Shown piece after piece: positions 1 to 7,154 of a DNA stretch of 18,137 nt (positions are counted from its first letter, which is position 1; the number at the start of each line of letters is the position of its first letter). Origin of the DNA: Deltaproteobacteria bacterium RBG_13_61_14 (lineage in GTDB: Bacteria > RBG-13-61-14); assembly GCA_001797815.1 (NCBI GenBank), contig MGQK01000012.1:229-18365 (forward strand), given 5' to 3'. The translations under genes and the position numbers were made by a program. The notes under the pieces are model-generated. The model had not been told where the DNA came from, searched no databases, and saw only the letters and a program-made list of their open reading frames with translations.

Positions 1-399
1 TTTATCGCGGAGGTGGACTACCCGACCGGCCCGGCGGTGCGAGGCTTTTCCGAGGAGCGCCAGGCCGAGTTTATCCGGGAGTCTTTTCAGGCGGCGCGGG
101 AGGCCGGGGCCATGGGCTACCTCAAGTTCTCGGTGCTCCGCGACGACCGGACTCCGACCGCCATCACCGAGAAGGACCTGCGGGCGCTGGAGAGGGTCGT
201 GCCCTGGTGGGAAGAAGGAAGAGCGCTGCGGCTCCTGCTCTGGGGAATCCCGCATGCCCGTTACATCAACGCCCATTTCCTGGACGTGGTGAAGACGGTG
301 GAAGGCTACTGGGGCGTGGTCACGCCCGAGGGCCGGAAGAAGCCCGGCTTTGCGGTGCTCCAAGAAATCGCCCAAGAGAATTCATCCGCTTCTCCCTAG
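1..399 (+). CDS. C-terminal fragment of a TIM-barrel glycoside hydrolase-like protein (5' end outside window)
   Basis: The frame is open from the first base, so this is the last 133 codons of a longer gene ending at TAG 397-399. It begins FIAEVDYPTG, which looks like strand 7 of a (beta/alpha)8 glycosidase; the Glu at bases 10-12 sits where clan-A enzymes carry the nucleophile. A helix with ERQAEFIRESFQAAREAG follows, then a strand-8-like GYLKFSVLRDD. The C-terminus (TPEGRKKPGFAVLQEIAQ) is a common closing helix in secreted or cytosolic glycosidases of this fold. Family and substrate cannot be assigned from this piece. The GTG at 13 is internal, not a start. An 85-base gap separates it from the next gene; I see no clear terminator there, only a CCGGCGCCGG palindrome at 429-438. 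Confidence 0.6.
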   Translation, partial: FIAEVDYPTGPAVRGFSEERQAEFIRESFQAAREAGAMGYLKFSVLRDDRTPTAITEKDLRALERVVPWWEEGRALRLLLWGIPHARYINAHFLDVVKTVEGYWGVVTPEGRKKPGFAVLQEIAQENSSASP

Positions 400-484
400 C
401 CAACTCGCCTTTCCTCTTGCTTCTTGAGCCGGCGCCGGTTTGCAACAACTCCATTTTTGTGTAAGCTGTTTGAACGAGGCCAGG

Positions 485-1060
485 ATGCAGATCAAAGGAA
501 TCTTCCTCAAAGACTACGTCCAGCTTGTCAAAGATAATCCGGACCTGGAGTGGAACCGCTACCTGACCGCTTCGGATTGGGAGATCACGCGCAGCCTGAT
601 CGTCCCCAGCCAGTGGTATCCGGCCGACACCATGGCCCACATCGGCCGGGGCATTTTCGAGATGCGGAGCCAGAACAACTACGCCGCGGTCCGCCTGCAC
701 GGCCGGGCCCGGGCCACCGACTCCTTTGACCCGGCCACCCAAAAGTTCCTGCTCAAGCAGGACCCGGTGGCCGCGCTCTCGGCCTATGCCATGATCGTGC
801 GCCGCTACATAGACGAGATCGAGGTCCGCCTGGAAAAAAGCGGTTCCGGCCGGGCCGAGGTGGGTTTTTTCCCGGTGGAGGGAGTGCCGGCCTGGGACCT
901 GTTCCGGGAGATCCAGGCTGGGACCCTGGAGAAGCTGGTGGAACTCAACGGCGGCCAAGATCCGAAAGCGGAATTCCGCTCGGAGATGCGCCAGGGTCAA
1001 GAGGCGTGCGTGATTGTGGTTTCATGGGAACCGGCCCCGGCGGGAACGACGGGGAAGTGA
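485..1060 (+). CDS. Hypothetical protein, possible HNOB/DUF2378-like fold
   Basis: This encodes 191 residues from ATG 485, chosen because a GAGG-type ribosome site lies just upstream (around 476-483). The ATG at 440, 15 codons earlier, has no such site and a low-complexity lead. The N-terminus reads MQIKGIFLKDYVQLVKD, followed by IVPSQWYPADTM and a short VRLHGRARA segment. A KGI start, a central W/Y-P motif and a Gly near residue 80 recall the heme-NO-binding/DUF2378 group of small proteins found as paralogues in delta-proteobacteria-like genomes. That is a weak resemblance, and I see no signal peptide or membrane segment. The C-terminal half has FFPVEGVPAWDLF and ends with VIVVSWEPA, consistent with a beta-strand core. 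It stands alone between a glycosidase-like gene and a Fic gene, and no function can be stated. Confidence 0.7.
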   Translation: MQIKGIFLKDYVQLVKDNPDLEWNRYLTASDWEITRSLIVPSQWYPADTMAHIGRGIFEMRSQNNYAAVRLHGRARATDSFDPATQKFLLKQDPVAALSAYAMIVRRYIDEIEVRLEKSGSGRAEVGFFPVEGVPAWDLFREIQAGTLEKLVELNGGQDPKAEFRSEMRQGQEACVIVVSWEPAPAGTTGK

Positions 1061-1111
1061 GACGATGGTTTTTTTAATCGGGATGGATAAACTAACGAAG
1101 GCTCAAGATCC

Positions 1112-2164
1112 ATGACCTTCTCTCCTCATTTCCGCATTACCCATCCGATCACCTCGGGCCTTGCCAAGATCGAGCGGGCGAGGGGTTTTTGGGAAGCCGC
1201 CCGGCTTTCTCCGGAATGGCTGGCGGAAATGCAAAAGCGGGCATTGGTCTTGGAGGCGCACCACACCACTCATATTGAAGGGACCAAGCTGACCCTGGCC
1301 CAGTCCGAGAAGCTGCTCCAGGGGCTGCCGGTCCCCGAGGCTGACCCGGAAGATTCCCAGGAACTCCTGAACTATCGGGAAGCTTTTGATCTGGTGGCCC
1401 ACTATTTAAACAGCGGCGATCCGATTACCGAAGGGCTGATCCGGGAGATCCATAAGCGGTTGGTTCGCGGCGTTCGCGGCGATTCCGCCGCGCCTGGGGA
1501 ATATCGCAAAATCCAAAATTATGTGGTCCACGCTCAAACCGGAGAAGTAGTCTATACCCCGCCCCCCGGTTACGAGGTGCCCCGGATGATGACCGACCTT
1601 GTAGCCTGGCTGAACGCGGAGACAGACATCCACACGGCGCTCCAGGCCGGCCTCGCCCAATTCCAATTAGTCCACATCCATCCCTTTCTGGACGGGAACG
1701 GCCGGACCGCTCGCTTGCTTTCCACCCTCTGCCTTTACCGGGGCGGTTACGATTTCAAGCAGCTCTTTTCCATCAGCGAATATTACGACCGCAATCGTCC
1801 GGCTTATTATCAGGCGTTGCCGCGGGTCCGGGACCAGGAGATGGATTTGACCGGATGGTTGGAATATTTCGTTGCAGGACTCGCTTTCCAGATGCGGGAA
1901 GTCCAGAAACGAGGAGAGGGGGTCATCCAGCGCGACCGGATCCTTTCCCGAGCCCGAAAAGCAGGGCTAAAGGACCGGCCCGTGGCCGTCCTCGCTCTGG
2001 TGCTGGACCGGGGTCGGGCCACGGTGAGCGAGCTGGAAACCTCTCTCCAACAAAACCGCCGCACTTTGCAACGGGATCTCCGTCTGTTGGTGAAAGAAGG
2101 GTTTGTCCGAGAGGTCAGCACCAGTCGAACCGATCCGACCAAATACTATGAACCGAAGCTGTGA
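1112..2164 (+). CDS. Fic/DOC family protein (probable protein AMP-transferase) with C-terminal winged helix
   Basis: The 350-residue protein carries the Fic active-site motif [12 protein letters not shown] at residues 190-201. The catalytic His is 190, the metal-binding Asp is 194, and the Gly-Asn-Gly-Arg phosphate loop follows. Fic enzymes normally transfer AMP from ATP to Ser/Thr/Tyr of target proteins. An inhibitory helix motif [S/T]xxxE[G/N] is visible at residues 52-57 (TTHIEG), so this is a class II Fic with an N-terminal self-inhibitory Glu56. The last 80 or so residues ([20 protein letters not shown] and the following [10 protein letters not shown]) look like a winged helix-turn-helix, a common architecture for stand-alone Fic proteins. 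No antitoxin partner gene is adjacent, which fits intramolecular inhibition. ATG 1112 follows a GAAGG-like site. The target protein is unknown. Confidence 0.93.
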   Translation: MTFSPHFRITHPITSGLAKIERARGFWEAARLSPEWLAEMQKRALVLEAHHTTHIEGTKLTLAQSEKLLQGLPVPEADPEDSQELLNYREAFDLVAHYLNSGDPITEGLIREIHKRLVRGVRGDSAAPGEYRKIQNYVVHAQTGEVVYTPPPGYEVPRMMTDLVAWLNAETDIHTALQAGLAQFQLVHIHPFLDGNGRTARLLSTLCLYRGGYDFKQLFSISEYYDRNRPAYYQALPRVRDQEMDLTGWLEYFVAGLAFQMREVQKRGEGVIQRDRILSRARKAGLKDRPVAVLALVLDRGRATVSELETSLQQNRRTLQRDLRLLVKEGFVREVSTSRTDPTKYYEPKL

Positions 2165-2219
2165 CAAGCTGTGACTTTCTGCTATGTCCGGCATAGAAAG
2201 GAGCCTATCGAATACCAAG

Positions 2220-3728
2220 ATGAGCTGCCTGGTTGGAATAGACGTGGGCACCTCCGGGGTCAAGGCGCTCCTGGTCAGCGCGGCCGGAGCGGTCAAGGCC
2301 AGCGCCTTCGTGGAGTATGGCCTGAACACGCCCCGGCCGGGCTGGGCCGAGCAGCACCCGGAGAGCTGGTGGCAGGCCTCGGTCCAGGCTATCCGCGAGC
2401 TGCTCCAGAGCGGCGGCGGCGGGGGCCGGGAGGTCCAGGGCATCGGGCTCACCGGCCAGATGCACTCCTCGGTCTTTCTCGACAAAACCCTTCGGGTCAT
2501 CCGGCCGGCGCTCTTGTGGTGCGACCAGCGCACCCAGGCCGAGTGCGACGAGATCACCGAGACCGTGGGCTTCGACCGCCTGGTCGCGCTCACCGCCAAC
2601 CGGGCGCTGACCGGCTTCACCGCGCCGAAAATCCTGTGGCTCAGAAACCACGAGCCGGAAAACTACCGAAAGCTCAAACACCTGCTCCTGAGCAAGGACT
2701 ACCTCCGCTTCCAGCTGACCGGCGAATTCGCGACCGAGGTCTCGGACGCCTCGGGCATGCTCCTGTTCGACGTGGTCAAGCGGCGCTGGTCCGAGGAGCT
2801 GCTGAAACTCCTGGACCTCGACCCGGGCATCCTGCCGCGCTGTTACGAATCCACCGAGATCACCGGCCGGGTGAGCGAAGCCGCGGCCCAGGAAACCGGG
2901 CTGCGGGCGGGCACGCCGGTGGTCGGCGGCGGCGGCGACCAGGCCGCGGGCGCGATCGGGAACGGCATCGTCAAAGCCGGCCCGATCCTGATCACCATCG
3001 GCACCTCGGGCGTGGTCTTTTCCGCCTCGGACCGGCCGCTGATTGACCCGCAAGCCCGGCTCCATTCCTTTTGTCATGCCAGCCCCGGTCGGTGGCACAC
3101 CATGGGCGTGATGCTCGCGGCCGGCGGCTCGATGCAGTGGCTCTGCAACACCCTGCGGGCGCTCGATTCTAAGCTCGGTTACGATCAGCTGACCGCGCTC
3201 GCGGCCGGGACGCCGGTCGGCGCCGAAGGCCTTTTTTTCCTGCCTTACCTGACCGGCGAGCGCACGCCCCATTTCGACGCGGACGCCCGCGGCGCCTTTT
3301 CCGGCCTCAGCCTCAAGCACGGCCTGGGCCACCTGACCCGCGCGCTGATGGAGGGCGTGACCTTCGGGCTGAAAGACTCGGTGGAGATCATGAAGGAAGT
3401 GGGGAGCGAGATCCGCGAGGTTTATCTCTCGGGCGGCGGGGCGCGCTCGGAGCTGTGGACCCAGATGGTGGCGGATGTGCTCAACCTCCCGATCAAGCGG
3501 CTCAAGGTGGATGAAGGCCCGAGCTTTGGCGCGGCGCTCTTGGCGGCCGTGGGCACCGGGATCTTTCCCGACACCGCCGCGGCGGCCGAACAGACCTTGC
3601 AATTGAAGGATGAGGTGGAGCCCCGGCGCGAAGCCGCGGCAAGCTACCAGGAGCTCTATCCCCGGTTCCGCTCGCTCTACCAGGCCCTGAAGCCGGAGTT
3701 TAAGAATTCAGCCGGAGACGCGGCATGA
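2220..3728 (+). CDS. xylB: Xylulokinase (FGGY carbohydrate kinase)
   Basis: Phosphorylates D-xylulose with ATP to xylulose 5-phosphate, feeding the pentose phosphate pathway in the cytosol. Numbering from ATG 2220 (502 residues, normal length), the actin-fold phosphate-1 loop GIDVGTSGVK is at 7-16. The xylulokinase marker GQMHSS is at 79-84, and GGGGDQAAGAIGNG at 236-249 carries the FGGY catalytic Asp240. A second phosphate loop (IGTSGVVFS) follows, and LSGGGARSELW is the adenosine-binding motif. An upstream in-frame ATG at 2184 would add 12 residues, but homologues start at the later Met. The nearest strong Shine-Dalgarno (AAAGGAG, 2197-2203) is 16 bases from ATG 2220, rather far, so the start is not certain. 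The stop overlaps the next start (ATGA), so the two genes are translationally coupled. No xylose isomerase or transporter is visible. Confidence 0.93.
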   Translation: MSCLVGIDVGTSGVKALLVSAAGAVKASAFVEYGLNTPRPGWAEQHPESWWQASVQAIRELLQSGGGGGREVQGIGLTGQMHSSVFLDKTLRVIRPALLWCDQRTQAECDEITETVGFDRLVALTANRALTGFTAPKILWLRNHEPENYRKLKHLLLSKDYLRFQLTGEFATEVSDASGMLLFDVVKRRWSEELLKLLDLDPGILPRCYESTEITGRVSEAAAQETGLRAGTPVVGGGGDQAAGAIGNGIVKAGPILITIGTSGVVFSASDRPLIDPQARLHSFCHASPGRWHTMGVMLAAGGSMQWLCNTLRALDSKLGYDQLTALAAGTPVGAEGLFFLPYLTGERTPHFDADARGAFSGLSLKHGLGHLTRALMEGVTFGLKDSVEIMKEVGSEIREVYLSGGGARSELWTQMVADVLNLPIKRLKVDEGPSFGAALLAAVGTGIFPDTAAAAEQTLQLKDEVEPRREAAASYQELYPRFRSLYQALKPEFKNSAGDAA

Positions 3729-4969
3729 GCTACGCCAGCAAGCGCACCGACTTTGACGGCGCGATCGGCAATCTCGACTCCAAGATGCGGGTGCTGATCC
3801 CGCCCGGGTGCGGCGAGCCGCAGGCGCTCTTGCGCGCGCTCTGCGAGCGGGCGAGCCGGTTCCACGGCCTCACCCTGGTCTCCGGGCTGCTCCTCACCGA
3901 CTATCCCTTCCTCGAACCCAAATGCGCCGACCACTTCCGCTACCTCACCACCCACGTCATGCCCGGCTCGCGCAAGGCGATTGCCCAGGGCCGCGCCGAA
4001 TATGTGCCCGTTCGCTTGTTCGACGCGCCGCGCGTTTTCGGCCGGGGCGGGCCGCTCCGGGTGGACGCGGTGCTCCTGCAAGTCAGCCCGCCGGATAAGG
4101 AAGGCCGCGTCAGCCTGGGCCCGAGCACCTCCAACCCCTTGCCCCTGGCCAAGCAGGCCGACCTGGTCATCGCCCAGGTGAATCCCCGCTGCCCGCGGAC
4201 TTTTGGCAACTCCACGCTCTCGCTGGCGGAGATTGACTGCCTGGTGGAGCACGAGGAAGAGCTGGTGGAATACCGGGCGCCCCGGGTGGGGGAGGTGGAG
4301 CGCCAGATCGCGGAGCAGATCGTGCCGCTGATCCCCCAAGGGGCCACGCTCCAGATCGGGATCGGCAACGTGCCCGAGGCCATGCTCCAGGGCCTGGCGC
4401 CGGGCCTGGACTTGTCCCTGGCCGGCATGGCGGTGGACACCATGGTTGACCTGGTGGAGCGGGGCGTGGTCACCGGTCCCTGGCGGGCGATCGAGCTGAT
4501 GGGCTCGCGCCGGCTCTTTGACTTTGCCCATGAGAACCCGAGGATCGAGATGCAGGATTCCTTGACCGGCCACAACCCGCTCTGGCTGGGCAAGATCCCG
4601 AAGTTTGTTTCGGTGAACTCCGCGCTGGAGGTGGACCTCTCCGGCCAGGTGAACGCGGAGAGCCTGGCCGGCGAGCAGATCTCCGGCCTGGGCGGCCAGT
4701 TTGATTTTGTGGAGGCGAGCTACTGGTCCGAGGGCGGCTTCTCCATCTTTGCCTTCCCGTCCTCCTCGGGCAAGAACGGCGAGTTCTCGCGGATCGTGAA
4801 AGCGCTCAAGCCCGGGGCCGCGGTCAGCACCCCCCGTTACTTCACGCGCTGCGTGGTCACCGAGTATGGAGTGGCGGACCTGTGGGGCAAGACCTTGAAG
4901 GAGCGGGCAAAGGCTCTGATCCGGATCGCTCACCCCAAGTTCCGGGAGCAATTGCAGCAAAAAGATTAA
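3725..4969 (+). CDS. Acetyl-CoA hydrolase/transferase family protein (4-hydroxybutyrate CoA-transferase-like), catalytic Glu apparently missing
   Basis: The 414-residue protein matches the acetyl-CoA hydrolase/CoA-transferase family along its length. It has GNSTLSLAEIDCLVE (161-175), a GIGNVPEAML loop (212-221), INSALEVDL-like VNSALEVDLSGQVNAES (297-313), GLGGQFDFV (321-329) and VVTEYGVADLWGKTL (377-391), and it ends IAHPKFREQL. These enzymes move CoA between carboxylic acids through a glutamyl-CoA thioester. The active-site Glu normally lies in a HTEM-like motif just before a DG.VDLVE segment. Here the matching stretch is SLAGMAVDTMVDLVE (231-245), with Gly234 where Glu is expected. The fold is clear but classical CoA-transferase chemistry is doubtful; a hydrolase, a binding protein or an altered activity is possible. 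The ATGA overlap with xylulokinase implies co-translation. No terminator is obvious after the TAA. Confidence 0.85.
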   Translation: MSYASKRTDFDGAIGNLDSKMRVLIPPGCGEPQALLRALCERASRFHGLTLVSGLLLTDYPFLEPKCADHFRYLTTHVMPGSRKAIAQGRAEYVPVRLFDAPRVFGRGGPLRVDAVLLQVSPPDKEGRVSLGPSTSNPLPLAKQADLVIAQVNPRCPRTFGNSTLSLAEIDCLVEHEEELVEYRAPRVGEVERQIAEQIVPLIPQGATLQIGIGNVPEAMLQGLAPGLDLSLAGMAVDTMVDLVERGVVTGPWRAIELMGSRRLFDFAHENPRIEMQDSLTGHNPLWLGKIPKFVSVNSALEVDLSGQVNAESLAGEQISGLGGQFDFVEASYWSEGGFSIFAFPSSSGKNGEFSRIVKALKPGAAVSTPRYFTRCVVTEYGVADLWGKTLKERAKALIRIAHPKFREQLQQKD

Positions 4970-5274
4970 TCTTCAAGAAAAGAAGAATTATCCGCCGATT
5001 CCCCGGCGCGGCGAGCCGCAACCAAAGAAGAATTGGGAACCGCAGATGGACGCGGATAAACGCAAATGAAGAGGAAGAAAGGATTTATCCACGAAAAGAC
5101 ACGAATGAGCGCGAAGGCAAGGGAATTGAATACGGCTTCATTTCTTCGTGTCCCTTCGTGTTCCTTGGTGGATAGATATCTTTTTTGTTTTTCTATCCGC
5201 GTTCATCCGCGTTGATCCGCGGTTAAAATTATCTTTTTATGTCGCACACCCCCTCCGAATCAGGACCGGCGAGA
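4970..5274. other. Gene-free interval dominated by nested repeat hairpin
   Basis: No credible gene is seen here; short open frames on either strand lack ribosome sites and recognisable content. The interval separates the plus-strand CoA-transferase-like gene from the convergent minus-strand zinc-knuckle gene. It consists mainly of the nested palindromic repeat at 5038-5224. The first part (4970-5037) is unremarkable, apart from a 12-base palindrome AAGATTAATCTT that overlaps the preceding stop codon. The remainder after 5224 is AT-rich (AAAATTATCTTTTTAT) with no clear terminator stem. Confidence 0.6.
5038..5224. repeat. Nested double inverted repeat with about 10-base internal periodicity
   Basis: Two different imperfect inverted repeats are nested. 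The outer arms are 5038-5070 (starting AACCGCAGATGGACGCGGAT) and 5194-5224 (ending GTTGATCCGCGGTT), pairing at about 24 of 31 positions by eye. The inner arms are 5086-5117 (TATCCACGAAAAGACACGAA) and 5141-5174 (CTTCGTGTCCCTTCGTGTTC then CTTGGTGGATA). Each arm is itself internally repetitive: GATCCGCG/CATCCGCG units outside, CACGAA units inside. Sequences of this style recur as dispersed intergenic repeats in many environmental bacterial genomes (my recollection, not checked). A related CACGAA block lies inside the restriction-modification gene at 10971-11003. Confidence 0.8.
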
Positions 5275-5742
5275 TCAAAGGGCAGCCGATTTTCTCCTTT
5301 GCCGTTTTCTCCGCTGCGCTTGATAATGGGTGGCGCATAATCCCCTCGCCACCACCACCTTGCCGCACTTTTTCGCCGAGCAAGCCTTGGGTTCCACCCG
5401 CGGCCGGCCCCGCTTCAGCGCCTTCACCCCGTGCTTGAGCCGAAACCGCATCCGCTGATAATGGTAATGACAAAGCCCCTTGGCCGACGCCCACTTCCCG
5501 CATCCGGGGGTCGCGCAGCGCTTACCCTTGTTAATAATTCGTTCCGGCTTGGGCGCGGATACCTTGGTCACGGCCCGGCCCCCGGCTTTGATTCCGGCTT
5601 GCCTCCGCCGCTTCCTGACCCGAGCGGCCGCCGGCCGGCCGGTCCGCCCCAGTTTACTCACCCCTTGCCTGATCTCCCGGAGATCCCCGAGCATCCCTCG
5701 GAGTAACCCCTCCAGACCGCTGAGAACGCTTCCCTTCGCCAT
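5275..5742 (-). CDS. Small basic protein with two Cys3His zinc knuckles and an AT-hook-like motif
   Basis: A 155-residue, very Arg/Lys-rich protein. ATG 5742 was chosen because AAGGAGG lies five bases upstream; the open frame extends back to a TTG at 5799 with no such site. Residues 1-30 form a likely amphipathic helix (LEGLLRGMLGDLREI). Two copies of a C-x4-C-x9-C-x2-H motif follow: C76, C81, C91, H94 and C121, C126, C136, H139, each closing with GLCxxHYQ. Between them RGRPRVEP (111-118) contains the GRP core of an AT-hook. Similar knuckles occur near the ends of some phage HNH nucleases, but no nuclease domain is present here. DNA binding is the natural inference. It lies downstream of, and on the same strand as, a paralogue sharing the second knuckle; 199 bases separate them. 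Confidence 0.7.
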   Translation of the reverse strand: MAKGSVLSGLEGLLRGMLGDLREIRQGVSKLGRTGRPAAARVRKRRRQAGIKAGGRAVTKVSAPKPERIINKGKRCATPGCGKWASAKGLCHYHYQRMRFRLKHGVKALKRGRPRVEPKACSAKKCGKVVVARGLCATHYQAQRRKRQRRKSAAL

Positions 5743-5912
5743 CGCCTCCTCCTTCTTTCCGATCATCCACAGCTTACTCGAATTTCGAAGATTTTTCAAG
5801 TCCTATTTGAAACGGGAACCTGGTCGTGATCGGGGACCTGGACGAATGAAAAGTATATCGTATGTCCTATGTCGGGACAAGAAATGTGCCGGAACTGCAC
5901 CATTCAATCAGG

Positions 5913-5939
5913 TAATGTTCAATGTAACGATCTGACCCC
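5913..5939 (-). repeat. GGGGTCAG-type dispersed repeat, copy A
   Basis: On the minus strand this reads GGGGTCAGATCGTTACATTG followed by AACATTA. It begins two bases beyond the stop codon of the zinc-knuckle/XRE gene. Copies aligned in the same orientation at 7072-7105 and 7115-7139 share GGGGTC, a central TT(A/C)C(A/T)TT and AAC(A/T)T. Such GGGGTCAG words are, as I recall, typical of short non-autonomous repeats mobilised by REP-associated tyrosine (Y1) transposases; no such transposase is in this window. Confidence 0.65.
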
Positions 5940-5941
5940 TT

Positions 5942-6781
5942 TCACCGCGACAAGCCCAGGAGCCAGTCGGCCGAGACCTTACAGCGCCGGGCGATCTTCA
6001 CCACCGTCTCCGGCTTCGGACCCACGGCGCCCTGCAAGTAATAACAGACGTGGGCCGGACTTAAGCCCACCCGCGCCGCGAATTGGCTCTGGTTGAGCCG
6101 GCTCTGGCGGAAAAGCCGGCGGAACCTGGGCCAAAACCCCTTGGCCGGGCGGGGCTTCGGTCTGCGCCGGGCCGCGGGAGCGCGAGATCCCAGGTCCTCC
6201 TGCAATCCCAGCAGCCAGTCGGTGGAAACCCCGAAGACGCGGGCGATCAGGATCACGTGGGGGAGATTCGGCCCGCTTCCCGCCAAATAACAGCAAATCG
6301 TTTCCTTGCCGAGACCCAGGCGGGAGACGAGCCCCCTTTGATTCAGCCCGCTCTCCACGCAGAGCCGGCGAAACCGGTCCGGAAACAATTTCAAATTGTG
6401 CCGCCAGGCCTCGCGCTTCCGCTTGGCCTTGGTGGCGGTTCCCAGCAGCCAGGCCGGAAGGCCGCGGCTCGCCTCGTTCAGATGCCGGAACCCCACCGGC
6501 CGGCGAGGCCGAGGCGGCATCTTCTTCCTCCGCTGCCGTTGATAGTGGGTGGTGCACAGTCCCTTGGCCACTACCCATTTGTCGCAGGAGCGGGCCCGGC
6601 ACCGCCGCGGCTTCACCCGGGGCCGGCCCTGCTTGGTCTTGGGCATGGCGCTCCAACTGCGCCGCCGACTCAACTTCTGATAATGCCGCTTGCAAAGGCC
6701 CCTCGCCGTCGCTTCCCGGTCGCATCCCGGCGCCGAGCAGGGCCGGCCTTTGTTCTTCACTTGTCTCCGCCTAACTCCCAT
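5942..6781 (-). CDS. Zinc-knuckle/AT-hook-like protein with tandem XRE-type helix-turn-helix domains
   Basis: Numbering from ATG 6781 (279 residues), two Cys3His knuckles of form C-x4-C-x9-C-x2-H lie at C15, C20, C30, H33 and C61, C66, C76, H79, each ending GLCxxHYQ. QGRPRVKP (51-58), just before the second knuckle, has an AT-hook-like GRP core. After a basic linker come two homologous XRE-family DNA-binding domains at about 133-193 and 216-277. Both open with FRRL, carry LNQ and end in S(T/A)DWLLGL, so the domain was duplicated internally. Knuckle 2 is nearly the same as that of the smaller downstream gene. The start is uncertain: ATG 6781 lacks a good ribosome site, and GTG 6760, preceded by GGCGGAG, would remove seven residues. 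It is probably a DNA-binding regulator or nucleoid-associated protein. I know no named family with this full architecture. Confidence 0.75.
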   Translation of the reverse strand: MGVRRRQVKNKGRPCSAPGCDREATARGLCKRHYQKLSRRRSWSAMPKTKQGRPRVKPRRCRARSCDKWVVAKGLCTTHYQRQRRKKMPPRPRRPVGFRHLNEASRGLPAWLLGTATKAKRKREAWRHNLKLFPDRFRRLCVESGLNQRGLVSRLGLGKETICCYLAGSGPNLPHVILIARVFGVSTDWLLGLQEDLGSRAPAARRRPKPRPAKGFWPRFRRLFRQSRLNQSQFAARVGLSPAHVCYYLQGAVGPKPETVVKIARRCKVSADWLLGLSR

Positions 6782-6914
6782 CCCAAACAACCCCGCTCAG
6801 TGCACGGATAATGGCGGCGCCGGCAGCCGGCAGTCCGCCCTTCGCTTTCGGCCCAAGGCCGGGCTCTTCCCGCGAAACCCTAACCCGGCCGAGCCGGAAC
6901 CAAAGAGAAGATTT

Positions 6915-6996
6915 AAACACAGAGCGCACAGAGGGCACGGAGCTAAAAAATTCTAACTGGTGTTTAAACTTTGTGCTCTCTGTGGTCTCTGTGTTT
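6915..6996. repeat. Imperfect hairpin repeat of CACAGAG units
   Basis: Arms 6915-6942 (AAACACAGAGCGCACAGAGG then GCACGGAG) and 6969-6996 (CTTTGTGCTCTCTGTGGTCT then CTGTGTTT) are reverse complements at about 23 of 28 positions, with a 26-base AT-rich loop. Each arm is built of CACAGAG/GCACNGAG units. A one-armed relative (CTCTGTGCTCTTTGTGTCTC) lies inside the restriction-modification gene at 10501-10538. It could fold as RNA, but no T-run follows either side to make it a standard terminator. Confidence 0.75.
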
Positions 6997-7071
6997 CATT
7001 CCTGTATTAAATTGTGCCCACTTTGGCTACAATTTCAGCCGTAAGGGACTAATCCCTGAACTTACCCGTTC

Positions 7072-7139
7072 CATTAGCTAAAGTTTAAAGTAAAGTTCTG
7101 ACCCCGATCTTCCTATGTTTAATGGAACGATCGGACCCC
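7072..7139 (-). repeat. GGGGTC-type dispersed repeat, two tandem copies (B1, B2)
   Basis: Read on the minus strand, B2 (7139-7115) is GGGGTCCGATCGTTCCATTA then AACAT, and B1 (7105-7072) is GGGGTCAGAACTTTACTTTA then AACTTTAGCTAATG. They are same-orientation copies nine bases apart and match copy A at 5913-5939. The pair sits just beyond the 3' end of the defence operon, while a related GGGGTCAGGCCCC block (12423-12443) sits just before its promoter, so these repeats bracket the operon. Confidence 0.7.
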
Positions 7140-7154
7140 AAAACATTCTTATTC

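Larger units (their letters stand above)
6782..7154. other. Gene-free interval carrying a hairpin repeat and two GGGGTC repeats
   Basis: No gene is supported in this 373-base gap, which lies upstream of the zinc-knuckle/XRE gene and downstream of the defence operon (both minus strand). It contains a long CACAGAG-type hairpin (6915-6996) and two tandem GGGGTC repeats (7072-7139). GC content drops sharply from the gene at its left edge to the AT-rich gene at its right edge. A small AGGGA/TCCCT stem at 7044-7057 has no T-run and is not convincing as a terminator. Confidence 0.6.

Noticed and set aside
2205-3602. 465-codon minus-strand open frame opposite xylulokinase
   Set aside because: Shadow produced by high third-position GC; the product is low-complexity and the plus-strand gene carries all family motifs.
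3677-4960. 427-codon minus-strand open frame opposite the CoA-transferase-like gene
   Set aside because: Antisense shadow; low-complexity product with many Arg/Gly/Leu and no motif.
4963-4974. AAGATTAATCTT palindrome overlapping the CoA-transferase-like stop codon as a terminator
   Set aside because: It is a 12-base AT-rich palindrome with no loop and no T-run; coincidence is likely.
5038-5224. CRISPR array
   Set aside because: The periodic CACGAA and CATCCGCG units are short, contiguous and arranged as inverted arms, with no constant repeats separated by unique spacers and no cas genes.
6083-6811. Plus-strand open frame opposite the zinc-knuckle/XRE gene
   Set aside because: Low-complexity Pro/Ala/Arg product; the minus strand carries Cys/His knuckles and two XRE domains.
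7041-7065. Small GGGA/TCCC stem as a terminator for the defence operon
   Set aside because: Five-base stem without a T-run on the minus strand, about 100 bases past the stop codon.
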